Shown here piece by piece: positions 54,082-62,308 of a stretch of DNA of 64,000 nt; the stretch's first letter is position 1, and every line of letters begins with the position of its first letter. A model generated the notes under the pieces. That model had not been told where the DNA came from and did no database searches. It saw only the letters and a program-made list of their open reading frames with translations. The position numbers and the translations under genes were made by a program. The DNA comes from CBDCNH01 sp965219015 (GTDB lineage: Bacteria; Pseudomonadota; Alphaproteobacteria; Rhodobacterales; Rhodobacteraceae), in contig CBDCNH010000005.1 of assembly GCA_965219015.1 (NCBI GenBank), positions 791,747-855,746 on the forward strand. The letters run 5' to 3'.

Positions 54082-54960
54082 TCAGGCGGGTGCTTCGTAG
54101 CCGTACTGCTCGGCCAGCAAGTCCCAGGCTTGCTCGGCGGTCTCGACAAAGTGGAACAGGTTCACGTCTTCGGGCGAGATCATGCCGGTCTCGACGAGCA
54201 GATCGAAGTCGATCAGGCGGGTCCAGAAGTCGCGGCCGAACAGCAGGATCGGCCGCATCCGCGACTTGCCGGTCTGCACCAGGGTCAGCACCTCGAACAG
54301 TTCGTCGAGCGTGCCGAAGCCGCCGGGAAAGCACACCAGCGCCACCGCACGCATCAGGAAGTGCATCTTGCGGATCGCGAAGTAGTGGAACTGGAAGCAC
54401 AGCTCGGGCGTGATGAAGCGGTTCGGCACCTGCTCGTGCGACAGCACGATGTTGAGCCCGACGGTCTTGCCGCCCGTCTCGAAGGCGCCGCGGTTGCCGG
54501 CTTCCATGATGCCGGGGCCGCCGCCGGTGACGACGAAGATGGGTTTGTCGAACGACGCCGAGCGCTCGGTGACGAGCGCGGCGAAGCGGCGCGCCTGCTC
54601 GTAGTAGGCCGACATCGCCGCGCGCGTTTCGGCGCGCTTCTGTGCCTGGGCGTCGTCTGCCGTGCGCGCGGCCTCGAGCTCCCGAGCCGCCACGTCCGGC
54701 GCGACGATGCGGGCGCTGCCGAAGATGACGATGGTCGCCTCGACGCCTTGCTCGTCCTGCACGAGTTGCGGCTTCAGCAATTCGAGCTGCAGGCGAACCG
54801 GGCGCAGTTCTTCGCGCAGCAGGAAATCGGTGTCGGTGAAAGCGAGCCGGTAGGAGCTCTCCGGGCCTTCGTAGCGGGTGCTGGCGCCGACCGTTTCCTT
54901 CTTCGCATCGTCCTGAGCCGAAGGGAAGGTGCGTACCGGCTTGGCGCTGCGTTTGCTCAT
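54082..54960 (-). CDS. LOG-family (TIGR00730-like) nucleotide phosphoribohydrolase
   Basis: A 292-residue Rossmann-fold protein. The family motifs are VVTGGGPGIMEAGNRGA and LVCFPGGFGTLDELFEVLTL (the PGGxGTxxE active-site loop). LOG proteins remove ribose-5-phosphate from nucleoside monophosphates such as cytokinin nucleotides and AMP. An N-terminal extension of about 70 residues marks the long LOG subgroup, which is sometimes an AMP nucleosidase. Which substrate applies here is not evident. Confidence 0.87.
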   Translation of the reverse strand: MSKRSAKPVRTFPSAQDDAKKETVGASTRYEGPESSYRLAFTDTDFLLREELRPVRLQLELLKPQLVQDEQGVEATIVIFGSARIVAPDVAARELEAARTADDAQAQKRAETRAAMSAYYEQARRFAALVTERSASFDKPIFVVTGGGPGIMEAGNRGAFETGGKTVGLNIVLSHEQVPNRFITPELCFQFHYFAIRKMHFLMRAVALVCFPGGFGTLDELFEVLTLVQTGKSRMRPILLFGRDFWTRLIDFDLLVETGMISPEDVNLFHFVETAEQAWDLLAEQYGYEAPA

Positions 54961-54998
54961 CGAGACAAGGCTAACAGGACGATCTGCGGCGGCAGGCT

Positions 54999-55805
54999 TC
55001 AGGCGCGCTCCGCCGAGGCCGCTCGCGACAACACGTTCACGTAGTCGTGACGCGAGGTGTCGACCAGCGACACGCGGTATTCGACCGGCCGGTCGTTGAA
55101 GCTGAGCGCCGTGCGCCGCACTTCGACGAGCGGTGTGGCGACGCCGACGCCCAACACCCTTGCGGCAGCGCGGTCGGCCGCAACGGCGCGGGCGCGTTCC
55201 AGGGCGCGCAGCACCGTGATGCCGAATTCGGCCTGATAAAACTGATAGATCGTGCCCGGCCGGTCGCGCAGCCGCCTCTCGCTCAGGCCGCGGAACAGGG
55301 CGGCGGGCAGAAACAGACGGTCGTGGATGACGGCGCGCCCCTGCAGCCTGAGCGCGTTCTCCACTTCGATCACCGGTTCGCCCCCATGCAGGCCGAGCGC
55401 CTGCGCCGCGTCTTCGCCGGCACGGGCGCGCTGGAACGACAGCAGATCGACCTCGGGCAGCTCGCGCAGGCCGTCGCTTCGTTCCACGTGGAAGAACTGA
55501 AACATCAGCCGGCCGGCATTGTGCGTGGCGACGAAGGTGCCGCGGCCCTGTCGGCGCACCACCACGTGCTCGGCGGTGAGTTCGTCGACGGCCTTGCGCA
55601 CGGTGCCCACCGAGACGCCGAAGGCCGCGCCGAGCTCGGCCTCGCTCGGCAGCGCGTCGCCCGGCTTGAAGCGCGCCTGCTCGATGGCGGACAGCAACGA
55701 TCGCTTCACCGCGCGATAGAGCGGCATGCCGGCGGCGTCCGGGGCGATCGGCGCGAACACGGCATGGCCCAACGATCTCTGCGGCACGGCTCGAACTCGC
55801 GACAT
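54999..55805 (-). CDS. GntR-family regulator (HutC/UTRA type), probable sulfolactate regulator
   Basis: A 268-residue repressor. The N-terminal winged helix is in PLYRAVKRSLLSAIEQARFK, PGDALPSEAELGAAFGVS and TVRKAVDELTAEHVVVRRQG. The ligand-binding UTRA domain covers about residues 100-260 (HDRLFLPAALFRGLSERRLR, YRVSLVDTSRHDYVNV). It is divergent from suyA and very probably controls the suyAB-slcC-comC operon from the palindrome between them. ATG 55805 was chosen because upstream codons lie in the operator. The symbol suyR would be a guess. Confidence 0.87.
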   Translation of the reverse strand: MSRVRAVPQRSLGHAVFAPIAPDAAGMPLYRAVKRSLLSAIEQARFKPGDALPSEAELGAAFGVSVGTVRKAVDELTAEHVVVRRQGRGTFVATHNAGRLMFQFFHVERSDGLRELPEVDLLSFQRARAGEDAAQALGLHGGEPVIEVENALRLQGRAVIHDRLFLPAALFRGLSERRLRDRPGTIYQFYQAEFGITVLRALERARAVAADRAAARVLGVGVATPLVEVRRTALSFNDRPVEYRVSLVDTSRHDYVNVLSRAASAERA

Positions 55806-55812
55806 GGCAGCG

Positions 55813-55837
55813 ATGATAAGGTGCTGCACTGTATCAT
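55813..55837. promoter_or_regulatory. 25-bp palindromic operator between the GntR gene and suyA
   Basis: The two 12-nt arms are symmetrical about T55825: outer ATGATA (55813-55818) and TATCAT (55832-55837), inner GTGC-T-GCAC (55821-55829). Only two positions per arm (55819-55820 against 55830-55831) break the symmetry. It begins 8 bp upstream of the gntR ATG and about 110 bp before suyA, so it probably overlaps the regulator's own promoter. Confidence 0.75.
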
Positions 55838-55859
55838 TCACGTCATATGGATGACTTGC

Positions 55860-55887
55860 TTGACACACCACCCGCGGCCGCTAGCAT
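55860..55887 (+). promoter_or_regulatory. Probable suyA promoter
   Basis: TTGACA (55860-55865), a 16-nt spacer and TAGCAT (55882-55887) form a good sigma70-type promoter 60 bp before suyA. The perfect -35 is notable in this GC-rich DNA. The palindromic operator lies 22 bp upstream of the -35. Confidence 0.6.
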
Positions 55888-55947
55888 GGCCTCATCGAAC
55901 GAACCTCCAGGGAGCCAACGCATGTCGACTGTCGCAAGGAACACACC

Positions 55948-56229
55948 ATGATTCATTTCGTATTGCACGACGCCGAAGACAAGGTGGCTGTCGTCGTCGT
56001 CGAGGGCGTGACCGCCGGCACGGCGATGACCGGCTGGATCATGGACGAAGACAAGACGATCGATGTCAAGGCCACGCAGGACATCCCGATCGGCCACAAG
56101 GTGGCGCTTGTCGACATGAAGCCGGGCGACACGGTCGTCAAGTACGGCATCGACATGGGCAAGGTCGTGGCGCCCATCAAGAAGGGCGAGCACGCCCACG
56201 TTCACAACATCAAGACGAAGCGGTGGTAG
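55948..56229 (+). CDS. suyA: (2R)-sulfolactate sulfo-lyase, alpha subunit
   Basis: A 93-residue stand-alone SAF domain beginning MIHFVLHDAEDKVAVVVVEG and ending KKGEHAHVHNIKTKRW, equivalent to the N-terminal domain of UxaA/GarD dehydratases. As a separate small subunit next to the SuyB-like gene it matches SuyA. With SuyB it cleaves (R)-sulfolactate to pyruvate and sulfite in the cytosol. AAGGA precedes ATG 55948; suyB follows after 2 nt. Confidence 0.88.
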   Translation: MIHFVLHDAEDKVAVVVVEGVTAGTAMTGWIMDEDKTIDVKATQDIPIGHKVALVDMKPGDTVVKYGIDMGKVVAPIKKGEHAHVHNIKTKRW

Positions 56230-56231
56230 GC

Positions 56232-57407
56232 ATGAGCATCATTTCCAAAGACACCACGTTCCTCGGCTACCGGCGCGAGAACGGCCGCGTCGGCGTTCGC
56301 AACCACGTCATCATCCTGCCGCTCGACGACCTGTCGAACGCAGCAGCCGAAGCGGTGGCCTACAACATCAAGGGCGCGCTGGCCATTCCCCACCCCTACG
56401 GCCGGCTGCAGTTCGGCGCCGACCTCGACCTGCACTTTCGCACCCTGATCGGCGCCGGTTGCAACCCCAACGTGGCCGCGGTCGTCGTCATCGGCATCGA
56501 AGAAGGCTGGACCAAGAAGGTGGTCGACGGCATCGCCGCCACCGGCAAGCCCGTGGTCGGCTTCGGCATCGAGGGCCATGGCGACCACGAAACCATCATG
56601 CGCGCCTCCAAGGCGGCGCGAGACTTCGTGCAGAACGCCAGCGAGAAGCAGCGCGAGGAATGCCCGATCTCCGAGCTCTGGGTCTCCACCAAGTGCGGCG
56701 AGAGCGACACCACCTCGGGCTGCGGCTCGAACCCGACGGTGGGCAATGCCTTCGACAAGCTGCACCCGCTCGGCAACACGCTGTGCTTCGGCGAGACCAC
56801 CGAGCTCACGGGCGGCGAAAAGATCGTCGCCGACCGCTGCGCCAACGACGAGGTGAAGAAGCAGTTCATGTTCATGTTCGACCGCTACCAGGAAGTGATC
56901 GACCGGCACAAGACCAGCGACCTGTCGGACTCGCAGCCGACCAAGGGCAACATCGCCGGCGGCCTGACCACCATCGAGGAGAAGGCGCTCGGCAACATCC
57001 AGAAGATCGGCAAGAAGTGCACCGTCGACGGCGTGATCGACAAGGCCGAGATGCCCACGCATCCGGGCCTGTGGTTCATGGACTCGTCGAGCGCGGCGGC
57101 CGAGATGGTGACCCTGTGCGCGGCTTCGGGCTATGCGGTGCATTTCTTCCCCACGGGGCAGGGCAACGTCATCGGCAACCCGATCCTGCCGGTCATCAAG
57201 ATCTGCGCCAACCCGCGCACTGTGCGCTTGATGAGTGAGCACGTCGATGTCGACACCTCGGGCCTGCTGCAGCGCGAGATGAACCTCGACGAAGCGGGCG
57301 ACAAGCTGCTCGAGTGCATGCTGCGCACGGCCAACGGCCGGCTCACGGCGGCCGAGGCCCTGGGCCATCGCGAGTTCGTGATGACGCGTCTCTACGAGAG
57401 CGCATAG
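56232..57407 (+). CDS. suyB: (2R)-sulfolactate sulfo-lyase, beta subunit
   Basis: A 391-residue catalytic subunit of the UxaA superfamily: RRENGRVGVRNHVIILPLDD, LIGAGCNPNVAAVVVIGIEE, WVSTKCGESDTTSGCGSNPT (Cys-rich, metal-binding) and NIAGGLTTIEEKALGNIQKI. The segment FGETTELTGGEKIVADRCAN is, as I recall, characteristic of SuyB rather than altronate dehydratase. Its split arrangement with suyA and the downstream sulfolactate dehydrogenases support the call. The product sulfite must be exported or oxidised by genes outside the window. Confidence 0.88.
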   Translation: MSIISKDTTFLGYRRENGRVGVRNHVIILPLDDLSNAAAEAVAYNIKGALAIPHPYGRLQFGADLDLHFRTLIGAGCNPNVAAVVVIGIEEGWTKKVVDGIAATGKPVVGFGIEGHGDHETIMRASKAARDFVQNASEKQREECPISELWVSTKCGESDTTSGCGSNPTVGNAFDKLHPLGNTLCFGETTELTGGEKIVADRCANDEVKKQFMFMFDRYQEVIDRHKTSDLSDSQPTKGNIAGGLTTIEEKALGNIQKIGKKCTVDGVIDKAEMPTHPGLWFMDSSSAAAEMVTLCAASGYAVHFFPTGQGNVIGNPILPVIKICANPRTVRLMSEHVDVDTSGLLQREMNLDEAGDKLLECMLRTANGRLTAAEALGHREFVMTRLYESA

Positions 57408-57460
57408 CCCTTTCCGATGCGCATGACGGTTGGTTCGACCTGGCAATGGGCAGCACGTCG

Positions 57461-58384
57461 ATGAGGGTCGTCATCAGCGAGTTCATGGACGATGCCGCGG
57501 TCGCGCGGCTCGCCGATGTGCATGACGTGTTCTACGACGCCAAGCTGGTTGACGATGCGGCACGGCTGCAAGCCGAAGCCGGCCGGGCCGACGCGCTGAT
57601 CGTTCGCAACCGCACGCAGGTGCGTGGCGCGTTGCTCGATGTGATGGCTCGCTGCAAGGTCGTCGGCCGGCTCGGTGTTGGCCTCGACAACATCGATGTC
57701 GACACCTGCACGGCGCGCGGCATGCAGGTGATTCCGGCCACCGGCGCCAACGCGTTGTCGGTGGCCGAGTACGTGATCGGCACGGCCATGCTGCTGCTGC
57801 GCGGCGCCTACCGCTCGACTGCCGAGGTCGCGGCCGGCGGCTGGCCGCGCAATGCCCTGTCGAACGGCCGCGAGATCGGCGGCAAGACGCTGGGCCTCGT
57901 CGGCTTTGGCTCGATCGGCCAGCTCACCGCCAAGCTGGCCCGCGGCGTCGGCATGCGGGTGCTGGCGTTCGACCCGGTGCTCGGTGCGCGCAATGCCATC
58001 TACGCCGAGGCCGGCGTCGAGCCGATGGGCCTCGACGAGGTGACCCGGATGGCCGATGTGATGAGCCTGCACGTGCCGTTGACGGAGTCGACGCGGGGCC
58101 TGTTCGACACCGCCCGCATCGCTGCCATGAAGCCGGGCGCGGTGCTGATCAACACGGCGCGTGGCGGCATCGTCGACGAAGCCGCACTGGTCGCCGCGCT
58201 GAAGAGCGGCCAGCTCGGCGGCGCCGCCCTCGATGTGTTCGCCGACGAGCCGGTGGTCGCAGCCAATACTTTTGCCGACTGCCCGAACCTGCTGCTGACG
58301 CCGCACATCGCCGGCGTGTCGGCCGAGTCGAACGATCGCGTCTCGTCGCTGATCGCCGACAAGGTCCTGGAGGCGCTGCGCTGA
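57461..58384 (+). CDS. slcC: (S)-sulfolactate dehydrogenase
   Basis: A 307-residue NAD-dependent 2-hydroxyacid dehydrogenase of the D-isomer (PGDH-like) fold. NAD-binding GFGSIG is at 148-153, and the catalytic triad is Arg234 (NTARGG), Glu263 (ADEPV) and His282 (TPHIAG). Context makes it SlcC, which oxidises (S)-sulfolactate to 3-sulfopyruvate. The start MRVVISEFMDD at 57461 is preferred over ATG 57446. It ends with a one-base overlap (TGATG) with comC. Confidence 0.83.
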   Translation: MRVVISEFMDDAAVARLADVHDVFYDAKLVDDAARLQAEAGRADALIVRNRTQVRGALLDVMARCKVVGRLGVGLDNIDVDTCTARGMQVIPATGANALSVAEYVIGTAMLLLRGAYRSTAEVAAGGWPRNALSNGREIGGKTLGLVGFGSIGQLTAKLARGVGMRVLAFDPVLGARNAIYAEAGVEPMGLDEVTRMADVMSLHVPLTESTRGLFDTARIAAMKPGAVLINTARGGIVDEAALVAALKSGQLGGAALDVFADEPVVAANTFADCPNLLLTPHIAGVSAESNDRVSSLIADKVLEALR

Positions 58385-59388
58385 TGGCGACGTTGACGCT
58401 CGCCGACGCCAGACAACGCGTTGCCGCTGCTCTGCAGGCCGCAGGCGCCAATCCGGCCATGGCCGAAGCCACCGCCAAGGCGCTGGTGCTCGCCGAAGCC
58501 CAGGGGCTCGCGTCGCACGGCCTGAGCCGGGTGGCGCAGTACGCCACGCATCTGCGCAACGGCCGCGTCGACGGTGCCGCCGTCGCATGCATCGGCAAGG
58601 AGAAGGGCGCGGTGGCCATCGTCGATGCCGGCGATGGGCTGGCCTTTCCGGCCTGCGAGCTCGCCGTCGCCGAGGCCTGCAACCGGGCGCGCGCATTCGG
58701 CCTCGGCTTCGCCGGCGTCGTGCGCAGCCATCACGCCGGCGTGATCGTCGACCATCTGCGCAGCGCTGCGGCCGAAAGCCTGGTCGGCCTCGGCTTCGCC
58801 AACTCGCCGGCGGCGATGCCCGCGGCCGGCGGCAAGCACCCGATCTTCGGCACCAACCCGGTCGCGGCAATCTTTCCGCGTCGGGGTGAAGCGCCGCTCC
58901 TGATCGACCTCAGCCTGAGCGAGGTGGCGCGCGGCAAGCTCATGGTCGCAGCGAAGAAGGGCGAAGCGATTCCGCTCGGCTGGGCGCTCGATGCCCAGGG
59001 CGAACCCACCACCGACCCGCAGGCCGGCCTGGCCGGCTCGATGCTGCCGATCGGTGCGGTGTCGAGCCCGAAAGGCGCGATGCTTGCGCTCGTGGTCGAG
59101 CTGCTGGTCACGGCCTTGATCGGTGCCCGCTTCGGCTTCGAGGCATCGAGCTTCTTCGTCGACGAAGGCAACCGGCCCGGCATCGGTCAGGCCTTTCTCG
59201 TCATCGACCCGGGCGCGCTCGCCGGCACCGAGGCTTATCTCGACCGGCTCGAAGTGCTGGTGCGCGAGATACTCGTCGACGACGGCGTCCGGCTGCCGGG
59301 CGCCCGCCGTGAAGCCTTGCTGAAACACGCCGAGCGCGACGGCATCGAGGTCAGCGAGGCGCTGCTCGCCGGCCTGCCTGCTGCCTGA
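58384..59388 (+). CDS. comC: (R)-sulfolactate dehydrogenase, ComC-type (Ldh2 family)
   Basis: A 334-residue dehydrogenase of the malate/L-lactate dehydrogenase-2 family, unrelated to SlcC. Motifs are SHGLSRVAQYA (44-54), VVRSHHAGVIVDHL (112-125, with the catalytic His), FGTNPVAAIFP and GAMLALVVELL. In the known pathway ComC reduces sulfopyruvate to (R)-sulfolactate, completing the inversion for SuyAB. It is translationally coupled to slcC. Confidence 0.83.
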   Translation: MATLTLADARQRVAAALQAAGANPAMAEATAKALVLAEAQGLASHGLSRVAQYATHLRNGRVDGAAVACIGKEKGAVAIVDAGDGLAFPACELAVAEACNRARAFGLGFAGVVRSHHAGVIVDHLRSAAAESLVGLGFANSPAAMPAAGGKHPIFGTNPVAAIFPRRGEAPLLIDLSLSEVARGKLMVAAKKGEAIPLGWALDAQGEPTTDPQAGLAGSMLPIGAVSSPKGAMLALVVELLVTALIGARFGFEASSFFVDEGNRPGIGQAFLVIDPGALAGTEAYLDRLEVLVREILVDDGVRLPGARREALLKHAERDGIEVSEALLAGLPAA

Positions 59389-59491
59389 CGCCGGCACGCT
59401 GCTCCGCGCCCCCGCTGGCCTGCTGCAGCGCCCGCCCGACGCACGATGAAGCTTGACCGCCTGATGGCCAAGCCGTCGCCGGTGCCGGAGA

Positions 59492-60295
59492 TCAATCTTC
59501 GAGCCGCTCGCCGTCGACCTCGACCCGAACCTTGCCCGAATAGAAGCACACGTAGTCGACGATGCTCTGCGTCTCGCCGATGGGCCTCGGCAGGCTCCAC
59601 GCAGCGTCTTCAATGCGGCTCTCGCCCACTTTCAAATGCCAGTGCTGGCCGTCGCCTTTGTACGGACACTGCGACACGTTGTCGCTGCGTTCCAGCAGAT
59701 CGATGCGCACGTCGTCGGGCGGCAGGTAGAAGCGCGGCGGCAGGCCGGTCTCGAACAACATGCGCGGCCGGGTCGATGTGGCCACGACGGTATCGCCGCA
59801 GCGAACCGTCACGGTGCGCGACGTCGTGTGGATGTCGCAGCGGTGATAGGGGTCGCGCGGGTGGGCGTAGACCTTCTCGTCTTCCTGATACCAGGCGTCC
59901 ATCTTGTCGTAGACGAAGGCGATGTGCCCGGCCAGCCACGGCGCCGAATCGATCGGCGTTTTGTAGGCCCAGGCCGCGTTCTCGACGATCTGGCACCCCG
60001 TCTGCACCGACCAGTACGAGGCGTCGCCCTTGATCGGACAGGTCGTGCGATGGTCGGTCGGCGCCAGCCACTCCATGTCGACATCCTCGGTCGGGAAGTA
60101 GAAGACCATCAGGTGATCGGTCTCGTGCAGCGCCATGACGCGGCGGCTGTCGGCGATCGTCGCACCGCCGAACTCGATGCGCACGCGCTTGGCGAACGGC
60201 TCCCAGTACAAGACCCGGTCGGGCCCTTGCCGCGAAAAATTGAATACGCCTCGGGACTTGCTGCCGAAGGGGGTCTGGCCGTAGGTCAAGGTCAT
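59492..60295 (-). CDS. Double DUF427 domain protein
   Basis: A 267-residue protein with two DUF427 repeats. The first holds RRVMALHETDHLMVFYFPTE, KGDASYWSVQTG and NAAWAYKTP. The second holds TRPRMLFETGLPPRFYLPPD, KGDGQHWHLKVG and DAAWSLPRP. It has no signal peptide. The function of the family is unknown to me. It converges on comC and diverges from the EamA transporter. Compare the single-domain protein at 14.1 kb. Confidence 0.85.
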   Translation of the reverse strand: MTLTYGQTPFGSKSRGVFNFSRQGPDRVLYWEPFAKRVRIEFGGATIADSRRVMALHETDHLMVFYFPTEDVDMEWLAPTDHRTTCPIKGDASYWSVQTGCQIVENAAWAYKTPIDSAPWLAGHIAFVYDKMDAWYQEDEKVYAHPRDPYHRCDIHTTSRTVTVRCGDTVVATSTRPRMLFETGLPPRFYLPPDDVRIDLLERSDNVSQCPYKGDGQHWHLKVGESRIEDAAWSLPRPIGETQSIVDYVCFYSGKVRVEVDGERLED

Positions 60296-60393
60296 GGTTG
60301 TTTCCGGAGGGTGGTGCGCGAAACGAGCAACCTGTATGCCCGACGTCCGATGAGCGCTCGTTCACCATCACCGCCCCGCCCCCTCGCCCCGCC

Positions 60394-61344
60394 ATGAGAA
60401 GACTCGCCGAACGTCTCTGGTCGTCCGCCTGGACCTTGCTCGCGCTCGTCAACCTGTTCTGGGCGGGCAACATCGTCATCGGCCGCGCCGTGGCCGGGCA
60501 GGTGCCGCCGATCACCCTGGCGTTCTGGCGCTGGACGGGCGCGTTCGCGCTGGCGATCGGCTTTGCCTGGCCTTACCTCAAGCGCGACTGGCCCGTCATG
60601 CGCCGCCACTGGCCGGTCATGCTGATGCTCGCGGCGACCGGCATCGCCTCGTACAACACGCTGTCGTACATCGGCCTGCAGACGACCCCGGCGCTCAACG
60701 CGCTGTTGCTGCAGTCGGCCGCACCCATCATGGTGCTGCTGTGGGCCTTCGCGTTGTTCGGCGACCGGCCGGGCATCGGTCAGGCGCTCGGCGTGCTGGT
60801 TTCGTTGCTCGGCGTCGCCGTGATCGCGGGCCACGGGTCGATCGAGGCGCTGCGGCAGTTGACCTTCAATGCCGGCGATCTCTGGATCCTCGCCGCGGTG
60901 GCCATCTACGGGGGCTACTCGCCGCTGCTGCGGCGACGGCCGGCCGTGCACCCGCTTGCTTTCGTGGCCGTGACGATCGGCATCGGCGTCTTGATGATCC
61001 TGCCGTTCTATCTGTGGGAGCTGAGCACCGGCGCGCGCATTCGCGGCGGCGCGAGCTCGTACGCGGCGATGGCCTATACGGCCGTCCTGCCTTCCCTCGT
61101 GGCCTATCTGTTCTTCAACCGCGGCATCGAGTTGATCGGCGCGGCACGGGCCGGCCAGTCGGCGCATCTCATGCCGGTGTTCGGCGCCGTGCTGGCGCTC
61201 GTTTTTCTGGGCGAACGCTTGCACCTGTATCACGCGGCGGGCGCGCTGCTGATCGCCGGTGGCCTTGTGCTGGCGTCGCTGCGCAGCGGCGGCAAGGGCC
61301 GGGCGGACGCGAACCCCCGGGTCGAGAGCGTCGACACCCACTGA
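60394..61344 (+). CDS. EamA/DMT-family transporter
   Basis: A 316-residue membrane protein of ten helices in two EamA halves: NLFWAGNIVIGRAVAGQVPP, YIGLQTTPALNALLLQSAAP (end of half 1), then YGGYSPLLRRRP and HLMPVFGAVLALVFLGERLH (half 2, the usual PVFAxLLAxLxLGE motif). These proteins export amino acids or other metabolites; the substrate is unknown. ATG 60394 was chosen over an upstream in-frame start that lacks hydrophobic sequence. Confidence 0.9.
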   Translation: MRRLAERLWSSAWTLLALVNLFWAGNIVIGRAVAGQVPPITLAFWRWTGAFALAIGFAWPYLKRDWPVMRRHWPVMLMLAATGIASYNTLSYIGLQTTPALNALLLQSAAPIMVLLWAFALFGDRPGIGQALGVLVSLLGVAVIAGHGSIEALRQLTFNAGDLWILAAVAIYGGYSPLLRRRPAVHPLAFVAVTIGIGVLMILPFYLWELSTGARIRGGASSYAAMAYTAVLPSLVAYLFFNRGIELIGAARAGQSAHLMPVFGAVLALVFLGERLHLYHAAGALLIAGGLVLASLRSGGKGRADANPRVESVDTH

Positions 61345-61423
61345 CCCTTTCGGCGGCGAGGATCGGACTCGAACGACCGGCACGGCCGGCCGAGTTGACA
61401 AGGCGCTCGCAGTTCCGGCAACA

Positions 61424-61439
61424 TACCGACCAGTTGGTA
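61424..61439. promoter_or_regulatory. Possible TetR-type operator before the VOC gene
   Basis: TACCGACCAGTTGGTA is a 16-bp imperfect palindrome (12 of 16 positions symmetric) of the kind bound by TetR regulators, overlapping the perfect 12-bp palindrome GTTGGTACCAAC (61433-61444). A TTGACA at 61395-61400 with CAACAT at 61419-61424 could be the promoter it blocks. No TetR gene is in the nearby window. Confidence 0.45.
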
Positions 61440-61506
61440 CCAACACGACGGTCGATTCCGGCCATGCCAACGACTTCTTCCATCCGAAACCCGAGGAGTA
61501 GAAATC

Positions 61507-62274
61507 ATGCCGAGCCTTACAGGATCGTTCGTCTGGTACGACGTGATGACCACCGACACCGATGCCGCCGAGGCCTTCTACCCCGCCGTGTTCGGCTGGC
61601 ACGCCCGCGATTCCGGCGCAACCGATCGCTCCTACACGCTGTTCTCGAACGGCCCGGCGATGGTGGCCGGGCTGATGCCGGTTCCGGAGCATGCGCGTGG
61701 CATGCCGCCGATGTGGATGGGCTACATCGGCGTCGACGATGTCGATGCCTATGCCGAGCGTGTCGAGGCCGCCGGTGGCACCGTGTTCAGAGCCCCGGAA
61801 GACATTCCGGAGGTCGGCCGCTTTGCCGTCGTGGCCGATCCGGGCGGCGCCGGCTTCATCCTTTTCAAGGGATCGAACGACGACGCGCCGCCAACCGCAC
61901 CCCCCATGAAGCCCGGCCACGTCGGCTGGCACGAACTGCACGCCCGTGACGGCGAGCAAGCCTTCAACTTCTATTCGCGCTTGTTCGGCTGGACCAAGGC
62001 CGAAGCCATCGACATGGGGCCGATGGGCACCTACCAGACCTTCGCCGTCGGCGGTGCAACGATCGGCGGCATGATGACGAAGACGGCCGACACGCCGCAG
62101 CCGACCTGGCTCTACTATTTCGCCGTCGACGCGCTCGACGCGGCCATCGAGCGGGTGAAGCGTGGCGGCGGCACCTTGTGCCAGGAGCCCCAACAAGTGC
62201 CTGGTGACGCCTGGATCGCCCAATGCACCGACCCGCAGGGCGCCGCCTTCGCCATGGTCGCCGGCAAGCGCTGA
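61507..62274 (+). CDS. VOC superfamily protein, two glyoxalase-like domains
   Basis: A 255-residue protein with two VOC modules: GSFVWYDVMTTDTDAAEAFY, PMWMGYIGVDDVDAYAERV and DPGGAGFILFKG; then VGWHELHARDGEQAFNFYSR and WLYYFAVDALDAAIERVKRG. It resembles the SgaA/fosfomycin-type VOC proteins, which isomerise, cleave or bind small substrates. No activity can be assigned. An imperfect TetR-like operator lies upstream. Confidence 0.87.
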   Translation: MPSLTGSFVWYDVMTTDTDAAEAFYPAVFGWHARDSGATDRSYTLFSNGPAMVAGLMPVPEHARGMPPMWMGYIGVDDVDAYAERVEAAGGTVFRAPEDIPEVGRFAVVADPGGAGFILFKGSNDDAPPTAPPMKPGHVGWHELHARDGEQAFNFYSRLFGWTKAEAIDMGPMGTYQTFAVGGATIGGMMTKTADTPQPTWLYYFAVDALDAAIERVKRGGGTLCQEPQQVPGDAWIAQCTDPQGAAFAMVAGKR

Positions 62275-62308
62275 CCCGCTTCACGCAACAGCTTCAAAGA
62301 ACAAGACC

